Positions 11,721-22,877 of a stretch of DNA of 64,000 nucleotides are shown here, one piece after another. A program made the translations under genes and the position numbers. This stretch comes from Porphyra umbilicalis (Eukaryota; Rhodophyta; Bangiophyceae; Bangiales; Bangiaceae): contig KV919084.1 in NCBI GenBank assembly GCA_002049455.2, positions 22,394 to 86,393 of the forward strand, read 5' to 3'. How positions within the stretch are numbered: the first letter of the stretch is position 1; each line of letters begins with the position of its first letter. Under the pieces are notes generated by a model. The model was not told the DNA's origin and made no database searches. It saw nothing but the letters and a program-made list of their open reading frames with translations.

Positions 11721-12000
11721 AACAGCGGCGCCGAACAGAATGGCGTTCTGTTAGGCGTCTGTTCCCTAACAGACGGCCCCAACAGATGGCCTTCTGTTCG
11801 GCTGTTGCCCAACAGCGATTTTGTTCGGCGTTTTGTTGGGCTGCCGCCTGCAGCGACGATGTCCGCTGGGTGCATGCCACGCGCCGCCACCGTCGCAGCC
11901 GGCGACGCCCCCAACAGAACGTGATTCTGCTCTGTTGGCTGTTGCCGAACAGTCGCCCAACAGATGCCATTCTGTTCCATTATTGTTCGGTGCTGAGCTC
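11721..12000. mobile_element. AACAG/CTGTT-rich element, short copy
   Basis: It has the same left end as the long copy (AACAGCGGCGCCGAACAG) and a right end reading ATTGTTCGGTGCTGAGCTC. I count about fifteen AACAG or CTGTT pentamers in 280 bp. The inner GC-rich block is much shorter than in the 9775-10700 copy, so it looks like an internal-deletion derivative of the same family. Confidence 0.6.
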
Positions 12001-12587
12001 TGGATTTCGTGGTTCTGTCAGAACCGTGCAGCACATGGGACCCAAAGGGCGTTGGGACGTGCTGCATTAGAGTCAAAGCGGGGACGCCGAATTAGCGATG
12101 CATGCAGTCCTCTGTGCGAGCGCGTGCGCAGTCGTTTACAAATATATAACTCGTCGACAATGGGACTGTGAGAACTGCATTGCGATTACTGCTGCGGCAG
12201 GTGCTGACGTCATACGAGAAAAAAAACGTGCTCTTCTTTCTCAGCAGGCACTGCCGTCACCGACAGCTACCCACAGCATCCTCGACACCAAACCCCAATG
12301 CAAGGCGGACAGGGACGCACCAGTCCCATGCAAGGATACTGAAGCATCGTGCAACAAGCACGACAGACACAAAAAAACGGACAATGAAAACAAGGCCCGT
12401 GGCCAGAACGAGACGGGGGTACAGCTCCCCCCGGAATGCCTGAGCGGCACAAGCAAGAAGCATGGAGCAAACCAAAAGCAAGAAGAGCCAAAACAACCCA
12501 TGAGACCAACGTCCTGGCCAGTGTGAGGCGACGGGGTCCTTGGAGCCTTCAAGACACCTGAGCAGCAGGGGCAGCAACAGACACGTC
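12001..12587. other. Spacer downstream of family A copy 2
   Basis: Frames on both strands are open here (for example 12098-12526 plus), but none is recognised. The 3' UTR of the minus-strand gene at 12588-15989 would lie here. Confidence 0.4.
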
Positions 12588-15500
12588 TCAAAAGCCGGTT
12601 GCGCGGTACGCCCGCCACTGGGCCGCACGGCTGTCAGAAACCGGACGAATCTCTTCATCCTCTTCCTCGTCGTAGTCATCGGCGCGCTCGCCGTGGCGCA
12701 CGACAGGGGTCAAGTTGTTCTCACGAGAATGAGACGCGCCGCGGCCTGTGAAGTCCGAGGGCAGCGGCTCGAGACGCATTGCCTGCGACGGAACTGGGAG
12801 CACGACGCCGCGCGGTGCGGCACCAACGCCGCTGGGGACCGAAGGAGCACGAGCCGCAGCGGGTTCGAGAACCTCGGCGCGCGGGACGACAGGAACTGAA
12901 GGGGGGACTGCAACACGAATGATGAGGTGGCGGTCGGAGTTGCGTCCGTCCAGCAGTTGAAGATCATCGTGCACGTCGTTATCCTTGAGGAGGATGTCAT
13001 GCAGGAGGAGGAGCTCGCGCTCGATGAGCGAACGGTTTCCCTGACTCAGGGCGCTGGAGCCCGCCACAACAAAAGGGAGCCCCGCCCGATGAAGCAGATA
13101 GGAGCGCACCTGAAACATTTAGAAGAACATCATACACCCAAGCCAAGACACAGTAACGCGAAGCAGAAATTGGCAAAAGCAAATCAGACAGGTCAGTATG
13201 TTCTGTAACAATCCGGCGTGCAGAAAGAGCACGAGCACATGGTGGAGTACTTAACAATGAAAATGCACGGCCGGACGACACAGACGGAAGGCAGCGGCCA
13301 TCAACCAACTCGGAAGGAGACGTTGAAGACATGGCAAAAAAGACGACAGATGACACGCGTTGCCTTGTTCGGCCCCGTCCAGCTCACTATGGCCTCCGTG
13401 CCGCCCAGCTCGTCAATGAAGTTGTCGAGTGCGTCAAGCATAGCCACACGACCAATTGCGTCCTTGATAAAGGCATCCGCTCGCAGCAGATCCATGCACT
13501 CGTCGGGAGACTGCATCAGCACGCGCCGAGTTGAGGACGCCGAGGGAGAGCTCCATGACCCTATGCCCTTGATGGCATGCGCGCGCTTGACGAAGGCGGT
13601 CACGCAAATGAACATCAGCGAGCTGCTCAGGTGCCCCACAACGCGCTTAATATACTGGTACGCCACCACAAGTGCCATTTATTTGGCCGGCTTCGGAACT
13701 GGCAGCATCATCTTCGCTTGCAGCTTCTCTGCTGCCGCCGGCTCGGAAACGCTCGTGACGTGTGCGGCCATATTGAGGAGCTTGGCGTTTACCGTACTTG
13801 TGCTTGGAAACAACAAAGCTGAGGTAGGAGCGGTGCGCATCTCCGTTATCAGCGCCTCGATGAACAGCTCCTGTGAGCATATCAAGCACAAAACACAGAG
13901 ACAGGCGAGGAGTCAACGGATAGTTGCGACAGTCAACACGCAGACCAAAACTGACGATGTACCACGCGGTCAGAATGCAGCGGGTTGGCATGTCGCATTG
14001 CGCGGCCAGACCCAACACAATCACATGACACTGACCCATGGAGTGCGTACGAGGGGATCAGCGGAGTCACAACGTTCCTTACTCTCGATCATCAGCGCGA
14101 CGCAGTCGCTACCATCGCCGTCGCGGCGACCGGTCCCGTCGGCCGTGGTCTTAGTCACGTGGCCGTCCAGGCCCTGCACAACCTCGATCAGCTCCCCGAG
14201 GCGCTCGAGCACAACCTCAGCCCAGGTCTCACACCCTTCCGCCCATCCATGCGCCGCAATGATGATGCAGCTTGAGACTTCATGACTCCGGGCGGAATCG
14301 CGTGGACTCACGCCGCAATGAAGAGAGCCCGCGGGGCAGAGCTTCGAACAGGTCCTTGATATCCATGTCGGGCTCTTCCGTACCGGCTTCGCCTGCTGCA
14401 CCTGCCGCTACAGGCATGGATGCCTCACATGCCATGCGCGAGTGGCTCTCACGGCATCGCTTTCTCGACGGCGCCCGCGCGCGAAGAGGTGACGACGACG
14501 GCGTCGCTTGCGAAGCAGGTGACGCCGGCGGGGTGACGTACGCCATCACCAAGGCATCGTCATCCATCTCCCCACTACTGCCGTCGTCCTCATCGCTGCC
14601 TGCGGGCACTAACGAATGAGCCGGAGAAGAACGAGTCTGGCGCGGGGTCGTCGCGCGCACAGGCAGCGTGGACGAGCTGATACCGAACAGAATGAGGCCG
14701 TGAGCACTGCCAAGAGCAGCGGGAGGCCGCCCCGCGCGAGCTACCGAGGCAGAGACGAGCACAGCCGGCGCTCCCGGCGCCAAAAACCCGGCCGGGGACA
14801 GTATGGGGTTGCTCGAACTAGCAGCCAGCCGGTTTGCCAGCGCATCGGACGCGGCAGCTGCCGCACGCCGCCACGCAGTACCCGAATCATGGTCACCATG
14901 GCCTCCACCGTCGCCACCGTCACCGACACCACGGCCATTGTGGACGTTACGGCCGCCACTGCCGCTGCCGCCGCCGCCGCCGTCGACGCCGCCGCTGGCG
15001 CCGCTGCCGTCTGTACCGCCACCGCCACCACCGCGGCTACCGCTACCACCATTGCCGTCACCGCCATCACGGATACGAGAGCTTGGACTCGCGACAGCGC
15101 CCTCATCAGCAGACTGCCCGCCCCTGCGACCATGGAGAACGAAGCTGCTGTCGCTATCGACGCCACGACGGCCGTCAATGTGGGCAGTACCCGCGCCAAA
15201 GTCGGTGTCCCCGGCCAACGCGCGATTCCCGGCCGTGCAGACCGAAGCCGGCCGCGTGGAAGTATAATCCATCATTCGCGGTGCAGATGATACAACCGAC
15301 ATGACCGCCGCCTTGCGTACGAGCGCCGGACGAGCGTTCCACTTGAGGCGACGCCGCCCGTGCTTGCCCGACGGAAGAACCACCGCTCCAGGCACATACG
15401 TAGGCGCCGCGAGACGAGCAACTTTGCCAGAGCGCGCCACTAAGGGCTCGAAGGGTGTCGAGGCAGCCGGCGCAGGCGTTGCATCATACGCAGCTGCTCC

Positions 15501-15989
15501 AACGTAATACGACGCCGCATCACCAGGAGACGATGCCACATCTCCGGAAGGCGACGCCCCCACGGCGAGTTCGCCCAGCGCCATGGCGCGAGCTCGCGTA
15601 TCAACGAAATTTGAAGCACCAGGAGGCACGACGGCGTTGGCAGATGCAGCACGAGCCGCCTGAGCGTCTTGAATTTTCACGTCCATTTTTTGGTAGTACA
15701 AAACCGCATTAAGTGCGCCGTCGAACTTCATGCTCGGCTCTTGTGGACCGGCCGATGACGAGTGTCCCGCCGCAGTCGGGGCATGACACGCCCACGTGTT
15801 CGGGTCATCGATATCGATGACGTCGTGCCTTGGCACGGCATTCGCCACCTGCTTGCCCTTGGACGACGCAGGGAAGCCCTTCGAGGAAGGAGTGACTGCG
15901 TCCGACGGTAGATCATTAACATCGATGACCAGGTCGTCCTCGTCGTACTCGGTCGGTGTCTTTGAGACGTCGTTGTCGCCGGGCGCCAT
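12588..15989 (-). CDS. Unknown family A protein, copy 2, multi-exon with one in-frame stop
   Basis: The minus strand from ATG at 15989 encodes about 560 residues: an acidic start (EYDEDDLVIDVNDLP), an IDIDDP motif, a helix with YYQKMDVKIQDAQAARAAS, a basic block LVRKAAVMSVVSSAPRMM, a Gly/Ser-rich low-complexity stretch (about 14.8-15.1 kb) and an acidic segment ending near 14310. Likely downstream exons follow: about 14080-14272 (EVVLERLGELIEVVQGLDGH), 13301-13890 (ELFIEALITEMRTAP, then ALVVAYQYIKRVVGHLSSSL) and 12588-13115, whose acceptor is TTTCAG and which contains LIERELLLLHDILLKDNDV. The 13.3-13.9 kb segment is open except for one in-frame TAA at 13679-13681. It is a probable paralogue of the 903-1901 frame. 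Function is unknown, and exact exon joins are unresolved. Confidence 0.5.
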
Positions 15990-17051
15990 GGCAAGCAACT
16001 CATTGAGGACGATCAGCACGAGGGGGGGCGAGGTACGAAAAGCCGCGCGGGGGGGGGGGGGGGGTGAAATAAAACGGCAGCGGCTGCAGCAACAGGGGGT
16101 CTGTCGGAGTGGCCAAGAGAAATGGCGAGCACTGTAGGTCTCATCGCACCCTGCAGGACTGTTGGCCTCCCCCACGCGCGGCAGCCTGCGTGACATCTCG
16201 CGCGGGACCCGCCCGGTGCGGTGACGCCCGCGAAAGCTACAGGCGCCCAGCCTCCAACGAGGGCAGCCCTGGCAGGATGCAATGTTGCCCGCAACAAATT
16301 GAGCGCGACCACGAGCAGGAAGCTGCAAACGAAGCGCACAGCACAAGTCAGCGTCATACAACACCGAGTCCCAGGCGACAGCCTTGCAGCTCACCACACC
16401 TTCCAGTAGGTGCCTATAGGAGACCCTGGACATACGGTCGTCGCTTGGCCCTGTACCCAGCACCGACCGTAAAGACCTCCCTTGACCCCTCTTTTGTGAA
16501 GTGCCACGAGCACAGGGAGCCCACGCACCACCACACCTACCCCTCCCTCCACCGGGTCCGACGACCATGGCAACGCCCCCTCGCTCCGACCAGCAAACCC
16601 CACCCGCCCACCTCCAGCGGGCGACGAGACACCGCAGCGGTACCCCGTGGCCCATGGCTGCGTGCGCAGTGGTCCCAGGCTCCCCAAAGAGGTGGGGGGG
16701 GAGGGGGGCGGAGGGGGGGGTGCAAAGTTGCAAGCGTGCGTGGCACACGGGCGAGGATACGAACGACGCAGGGGGTGCCCCAAAGAAGCGCGAGGGCACC
16801 GTCCAAGAAAGTGGGGGGGGGGACAATGCCAACACTTGAGGGGCGCACAAATCCCCTGGAGAACGAAAGCGGGGCAGGGAAGGAGCTCGGGCCGACAGCG
16901 GTGGAGGTGGCACGCAGCGGTCGACGACGGAGGCGCCTGCGGCTGTGCTTGGTGTGTGAGTGGGATCTGTGTCGACGTCAAGGGATGGATCGCGATGGAA
17001 ATGCGGTGGGTTCATGAGCAGTTGGTGAAGCTCCACACACGCGGTGCTAGC
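15990..17051. other. Upstream region of family A copy 2
   Basis: The minus frame stays open upstream of ATG 15989 but turns Pro/Ser/Cys-rich and shadow-like, so I take it as promoter and 5' UTR. It has G runs at about 16046-16062, 16687-16699 and 16811-16821. No other gene is seen. Confidence 0.4.
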
Positions 17052-17053
17052 TA

Positions 17054-17342
17054 GTGTCTATTCTACTGGCCGCCTCATTTGAGCCGATTCCCCTCCTTTG
17101 AGGCTGTTTTTGATGCCTCTCTGTGACCATGTTTCCGGCCTCGGCTGCTCTTTCTGAGAATAGATCTGGACTCGCCGCAGTCCACTCACCTGTGGGCCAA
17201 CTCGGCGGCTGTGTACGATGAAAACTCGGTGAAGGTGCCCCAGACACCCCAAAAAGGCCGCGTTTCCAGGCCATATGAGAGGGTGCCTCATTTGAGCGTC
17301 ATCTGAGCCTCATTTGAGGCTCGGGAGCAGTAGAATATACAC
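17054..17342. mobile_element. 289-bp TA-flanked MITE
   Basis: The left end reads GTGTCTATTCTACTG and the inverted right end reads GTGTATATTCTACTG. A further inverted block, CTCATTTGAG, lies about 8-20 bp inside each end. TA flanks both ends (17052-17053, 17343-17344). It fits a Stowaway/Tc1-mariner-type MITE. No second copy is seen in the window and there is no coding capacity. Confidence 0.75.
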
Positions 17343-17615
17343 TAGGGGCGTCACAGCATGGGCGCAAGTTCAACTGAGACGGGGGTCCACGTTTTACGTG
17401 AGACCCCTGGAATAAAGTGGAGGACCAACCAGATCGCGTTCATCTTGGTACAAGACATCAAATTCAGTGAAGTTCAGAATCTACTTGCTTCAGGAAGGAG
17501 GAGTTGATTCAGTGTCCATGAAATTGAACAGACGGCACAACAACACCGGTTTCGCACGCACCCGCCACGTTGCTCTGTGGTGTGCGCGTGGGGCGGTCGG
17601 TCGACATGTAGACCG

Positions 17616-18161
17616 TGTTGGAACGTCATGCTCAACGCCGCTGTAAGCCCTCCTGCTGTAAAAAAGCAAAAATCAAGAAACCAGGTATTGACAGGGCTCG
17701 AACCCCCGACTCCCGGACGCGACCCGAAGGTCACGCCCAATGAGAGTGGGTGCCTTACTTCGCACTAGGCTACTCATGCGACTTCTTCGCGGTTTGGTGA
17801 CCGCTGGTGCATTCGAGATTTGTACCCGTGCGATTTTGAGTGACATTTTTGCGATTTCACATTTTTTGTTCTTGCGCTTCTGACGCTTTCATTTGCGTGG
17901 GCTTTGCTTTGATCCCTGATGCTTTGATTTGGTGAGCGTTTTGATTTAGAGTGTGGGCGGGCGCGTGCGCGGGCGAGCTGCTTGGGCTGCGTGGTGGGCT
18001 TGAGTGCGCCGACTTGGACTACTTGAGGAGTGCCCTTGATGGGAAGAGGGGCGCTTTGGAGAGACAACCAACCAAGCACGTTCGCACACATACACACAAG
18101 CTCAAGCCACTCAACCACTTCACCGTGGTCCCCCATCCCCTATCCCCACTACGTTTCAACA
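17616..18161 (+). repeat. Candidate 5' LTR of the copia element
   Basis: The right boundary is well supported: ...TTTCAACA at 18161 is followed at once by a primer binding site. The left boundary is inferred from TGTTGGAA at 17616, which gives the TGTTG...CAACA inverted ends usual for LTRs and a length of 546 bp. A tRNA-like sequence lies inside these limits, so the LTR could instead begin further right. No 3' LTR exists in the window because the element is cut off by the satellite. Confidence 0.55.
17684..17776 (-). other. tRNA-like sequence (SINE head or tRNA relic)
   Basis: On the minus strand an A-box-like TAGCCTAGTGCG is followed about 68 bp later by a B-box GGTTCGAGCC. Between them is a GACC-TTCG-GGTC hairpin in the place of a long variable arm. 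A run of six T lies downstream at about 17660. The acceptor ends do not pair and the T stem is poor, so this is not a functional tRNA. A tRNA-derived SINE head or a decayed class II tRNA fits best. Confidence 0.4.
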
Positions 18162-18175
18162 GGTTATGGGCCCAG
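18162..18175 (+). other. Primer binding site, half-tRNA-iMet type
   Basis: The sequence GGTTATGGGCCCAG directly follows the LTR end. It is the complement of the anticodon stem-loop side of eukaryotic initiator tRNA-Met (CTGGGCCCATAACC). Drosophila copia and some other Ty1/copia elements prime from this internal half-tRNA site rather than from the tRNA 3' end. The placement and 14-base match make it a strong call and fix the LTR right end. Confidence 0.8.
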
Positions 18176-18325
18176 AGCCGGGGCTGTGACAAGGGCAAGG
18201 TGCGCCAGACGGCGTCGCGGCGGTCGCGACAAGTGCGAAGAAGACGAGTGCAAGGTGGTTCAAAGACGTGACGGTCAAGGCGCAAGGTTCGGCAACATCG
18301 GGACGCGCTACGACAAGCAGGCATC

Positions 18326-19495
18326 ATGGACGGTGGCGCTGCCGGCATGGGCGGCATCAAGATTGACAAGTTGACGGAGACGAACTTCCACGAGTGGCGC
18401 CAGCGGATCAAGATGATCCTGGCGCTGCGCGATCTGGACGACATGCTTGACGAAGACGGCAAGCCGACGGGCGCGGAGGACCGCGAGTTGGCGGTGTGGA
18501 AGCGTCTAGACACGAAGGCGAGCGCCATCATCGGGCTCACCCTTGGGTCCGAGCAGCTGGAGCACGTGTCGGGGTGCAAGACGTCGGCGGAAATGTGGTC
18601 GACCCTGCAAGGCGTCTTCCAGCGCAAGAGTTTGATGAACAAGATGAAGGCGCGACGCGAATTCTACACCCTCGCGATGAACGTCGGCGAGGGCATGCTG
18701 GGCTATATCAACCGCGTGCGCAACCTCGGCGAGAACCTCAAGGCCATGGGCGGCGAGGTGACGGAGATGGATGTCGCCATGAGCGTTCTCAACGGGCTGA
18801 CGTCAAAGTATGAGAACCTGCTGGTGGCTCTAGACGCCAAGGGCGAGGACGAGCTAAGCCTCGACTTTGTCAAGAGCCGCTTGCTTCAGGAGGAGCGGCG
18901 TCAGGCGGACAAGTCACCGGCGATCAAGCGCATTGGTGACATGGCACTCGTCGGCGCCAACTATCGAGGTCAAGGCCGCCGTGGTGACCTTTCCAAGATC
19001 GAGTGCTACTACTGCCACAAGTTTGGGCACATAGCTCATGATTGCCCAGAGCTCGAGGCCAAGAAGCAGAGACAGGACAAGGTGGCCGCGATTGCGGCTG
19101 ATGACGGTAGCGACACCGATGACGCCATCTGTCTCGTTGGCAACGCGGATGACAACGATGACATTTCCAAGTCGTGGCTTGTCGACTCTGCGGCGTCTGC
19201 ACACATGTGCTGGATGCGTGCGTGCTTCGATGACTACAAGACGACCACGGGACGGAGCGTCACGATGGGTGACAAGGGGTCCGTGGCCACGGCGGGCGTC
19301 GGAACCGTCGTCCTCAACGTCATCGTTCAAGGCAAGACGCGCAACATCAAGTTGGAGAAGATGCTCCATCTTCCTAATATGGGCTTCAACCTCATGTCGG
19401 TCGGCATGATGGAGAAACGAGGCGCGGAAGTGTCGTTCAAGCGCGGTACGTCCATTATCAAGATGAACGAGAAGATGTCACCGCGGCGATTCTGA
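18326..19495 (+). pseudogene. gag: Ty1/copia Gag and protease, truncated
   Basis: ATG at 18326 opens a 389-codon frame. Residues 10-200 form a UBN2/Retrotran-gag-like domain (TNFHEWRQRIKMILALRDLD). A CCHC zinc knuckle CYYCHKFGHIAHDC lies near residue 230. An aspartic protease start, WLVDSAASAHMC, follows near residue 285, and then VTMGDKGSVATAGVGTV and LHLPNMGFNLMSVG, as in copia polyproteins. The catalytic motif reads D-S-A instead of the usual D-S/T-G. The frame runs into the satellite at 19481, so integrase, reverse transcriptase and RNase H are missing. Upstream lie the primer binding site and candidate LTR. It cannot be autonomous as it stands. Confidence 0.9.
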
Positions 19496-21507
19496 CTGGT
19501 CGGTCCGACGACTCCCAGAAGAGCCCCAGATGGTGCATTTGCAAAGGGTGGTCAAACTGCACACTTGGTGTCCGAGGTCGGAACCTCGGCCCGTGCCGAA
19601 AAACACAATGGAAGAGCCATTCCGTCCAGTGTCGGAGGCGCCACGGAAAGGTGCTTCCGCGGCGATTCTGACTGGTCGATCCGACGACTCCCAGAGGTGC
19701 CCCAGATGGTGCGCTTGCAAAAGGTGGTCAAACTGCACACTCGGTGTCCGAGGTCGGAACCTCGGCCCGTGCCGGAAAAAGACCACGGGAGTGCCATTCC
19801 GTCCAGTGTCGGAGGCGCCACGGAAAGGTGCTTCCGCTGCGATTCTGACTGGTCGGTCCGACGACTCCCAGAGGTCCCCCAGATGGTGCGTTTGCAAAGG
19901 GGGGTCAAACTGCACACTTGGTGTCCGAGGTCGGAACCTCGGCCAGTGCCGGAAAAAGACCACGGAAGTGCCATTCCGTCCAGTGTCGGAGGCGCCACGG
20001 AAAGGTGCTTCCGCGGCGATTCTGACTGGTCGATCCGACGACTCCCAGAGGTGCCCCAGATGGTGCGTTTGCAAAGGGTGGTCAAACTGCACACTTGGTG
20101 TCCGAGGTCGGAACCTCGGCCCGTGCCGGAAAAACACCACGGAAATGCCATTCCGTCCAGCGTGGGAGGCGCCACGGAAAGGTGCTTCCGCGGCGATTCT
20201 GACTGGTCGATCCGACGACTCCCAGAAGTGCCCCAGATGGTGCATTTGCAAAGGGTGGTCAAACTGCACACTTGGTGTCCGAGGTCGGAACCTCGGCCCG
20301 TGCCGGAAAACGACCACGGAAGTGCCATTCCGTCCAGTGTCGGAGGGGCCACGGAAAGGTGCTTCCGCGGCGATTCTGACTGGTCGGTCCGACGACTCCC
20401 CGAGGTGCCCCAGATGGTGCGTTTGCAAAGGGTTGTCAAACTGCACACTTGGTGTCCGAGGTCGGAACCTCGGCCCGTGCCTGAAAAACACCACGGAAAT
20501 GCCATTCCGTCCAGTGTGGGAGGCGCCACGGAAAGGTGCTTCCGCGGCGATTCTGACTGGTCGATCCGACGACTCCCAGAAGTGCCCCAGATGGTGCATT
20601 TGCAAAGGGTGGTCAAACTGCACACTTGGTGTCCGAGGTCGGAACCTCGGCCCGTGCCGGAAAAACACCTCGGAAATGCCATTTCGTCCAGTGTCGGGGG
20701 CGCCACAGAAAGGTGCTTCCGTGGCGATTCTGACTGGTCGGTCCGAGGACTCCCAGAAGCGCCCCAGATGGTGCATTTGCAAAGGGTGGTCAAACTGCAC
20801 ACTTGGTGTCCGACGTCGGAACCTCGGCCCGTGCCGAAAAACACAATGGAAGTGCCATTCCGTCCAGTGTCGGAGGCGCCACGGAAAGGTGTTTCCGCGG
20901 CGATTCTGACTGGTCTGTCCGACGACTCCCAGAGGTGCCCGAGATGGTGCGTTTGCAAAGGGTGGTCAAACTGCACACTCGGTGTCCGAGGTCGGAACCT
21001 CGGCCCGTGCCTGAAAAACACCACGGAAATGCCATTCCGTCCAGTGTGGGAGGCGCCACGGAAAGGTGCTTCCGCGGCGATTCTGACTGGTCGGTCCGAC
21101 GACTCCCCGAGGTGCCCCAGATGGTGCATTTGCAAAGGGTTGTCAAACTGCACACTTGGTGTCCGAGGTCGGAACCTCGGCCCGTGCCGCAAAAGGACCA
21201 CGGAAATGCCACTCCGCCCAGTGTCGGAGGCGCCACGGAAAGGTGTTCACTCGGCGATTCTGACTGGTCGGTCCGACGCCTCCCAGAGGTGCCCCAGATG
21301 GTGCGTTTGCAAGGGGTGGTCAAACTGCACACTTGGTGTCCGAGGTCGGAACCTCGGCCCGTGCCGGAAAACGACCACGGAAGTGCCATTCCGTCCAGTG
21401 TCGGAGGGGCCACGGAAAGGTGCTTCCGCGGCGATTCTGACTGGTCGGTCCGACGACTCCCCGAGGTGCCCCAGATGGTGCGTTTGCAAAGGGTGGTCAA
21501 ACTGCAC
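19481..21507. repeat. 177-bp tandem satellite, about 11.5 units
   Basis: The anchor CAGATGGTGC recurs every 177 bp (two intervals of 176) from 19528 to 21473. Units differ at scattered sites. Because 177 is divisible by three, frames that are open in one unit stay open through the array, giving misleading frames of 440-714 codons on both strands that should not be annotated as genes. The array joins the copia gag at its left end and stops after CAAACTGCAC at its right end. Confidence 0.95.
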
Positions 21508-22877
21508 CTTCTTGAAAGAAGGCCCCGTGACACGTCTTTTTGACGGGGATGCCTTCTGGTGGTACAATGGACTCACACAGGACGGCTCAGTTCCTCTAGT
21601 AGGGCTTGGGGTGATCAGGCGAGGCGTGGGGCTGACCATGAGAGTCGGGGGAGAATGTTGTTCCGTGGCGACTGTGACTTGGAAGCGTCGGGAGCGCCCA
21701 TGTGCATAGATGCTTCTCGTGTGATGTTGGTGGGGGGTACGTGGCTGGCGCTTTCTTTCTGGTGGAATATTGTAAGGGGGGTGGACTCTGTATGATATGC
21801 CGGGCTGGTATGAAAAGGGGTGAAGTGATAATGGGTACGGGCGAAGGGGGAATTTGCCGTCCTGGTTGTGGGCCGAAGTCGGGTCGTACTCATTCGGCAC
21901 GAAAAGAAGCAGAAGAAAGAGGCTCGGGGAACTGCTGTGGCGAGATACATACATGTGTGCGGAGCAGGGCAGTTGGAAGAAAGTACAGCGACGGTAACAA
22001 AGACGACAAGGCGTGAAGGGCGACAGGAGATCCATAAACGGGGGGAGGCACCCCAAGAGTAAGCCCAATTGTGTTGACGGGTGCGGTGGCTAGGCTGTAC
22101 ATGTATGTGACAAGGAGGGCCGTATGGCAGAATAAACTATGTCACACAAGACTCCGCCAAGCAAGCACACATCATACAAGCGGAAGAGCAACAGACGAGT
22201 GAGTCACTAGAAACGAGTTGAAAAGAAGCGAATGGACACCCTCTCTTGGTGTGTTTGTGGGAGCAGCCTGACGTGCAGATTCTCAACATAGAGTGCAACA
22301 CCGCACTCGCTCATTCAGTCTGGAGCGGCACATAAATTGTGTTGGTGCGTGATTTGCGCATCATGTCCCGCCACCGCAGCCCCCATTGTCGCCAGAGGTG
22401 CAAAAGAACATACCTTTGCAGCATCCAAGGCAACCCGTTCATCCCATATCTCACCGATAATCGATAAGCTTCTGCCTGGCTCCTTCAGTTCCGCTCCGCG
22501 GCGTCGCACTCCCCCTACTAGGCTGGGGGTACAGTGACCAAACCGCATCGCCGCGGGCCACAGGAGGGATGAGTTTCCCCACTCCTCCCAGGACAAGGCA
22601 CACCATAACGACAGGAGTCACCCGTTTCCCGGGGGGCACTTGCTGCCAGCTGATCCGGGGACTTTCGCCAGGAGCAAGGGCGGGTAGCTAAGCTACCAAA
22701 TGGCCGGGCGCGACTCACGCCAGCCCGTGTGTTACTGCTCCGTAGAGATGCTTCGGCGTGCCTCAGTTCGCCTGAGATTCTGTCCGACACCCTTTACCCA
22801 CCGCCGCGGCAAAGTGCGCAGCCGTCCTGCATGTCGCTTTCCATCTTGTGCCCCCACTCGCCGACCAAGCAGAGGCC
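21508..22877. other. Spacer between satellite and next repeat fragment
   Basis: No gene is recognised. The sequence is of mixed GC with no clear terminal repeats. A possible coding continuation right of the array (about 21508-21709 plus, with EGPVTRLFDGDAFWWYNGL) exists only because the satellite keeps the frame open. Confidence 0.45.

Noticed and set aside
15990-17036. N-terminal extension of family A copy 2 to 17036
   Set aside because: Composition turns Pro/Ser/Cys-rich, the stretch contains G/C runs typical of spacers, and ATG 15989 gives a sensible acidic start.
17684-17776. Functional tRNA gene on the minus strand
   Set aside because: Acceptor arms do not pair, the T stem has mismatches, and the anticodon suggested by the loop does not fit a long-variable-arm tRNA.
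19478-21709. Open frames of 440-714 codons on both strands as repeat proteins
   Set aside because: They are generated by a tandem unit whose length is divisible by three; several frames are open at once and none resembles a known protein.
21508-21709. Coding exon right of the satellite
   Set aside because: It is open only as a continuation of the satellite frame; no start, splice signal or domain supports it.
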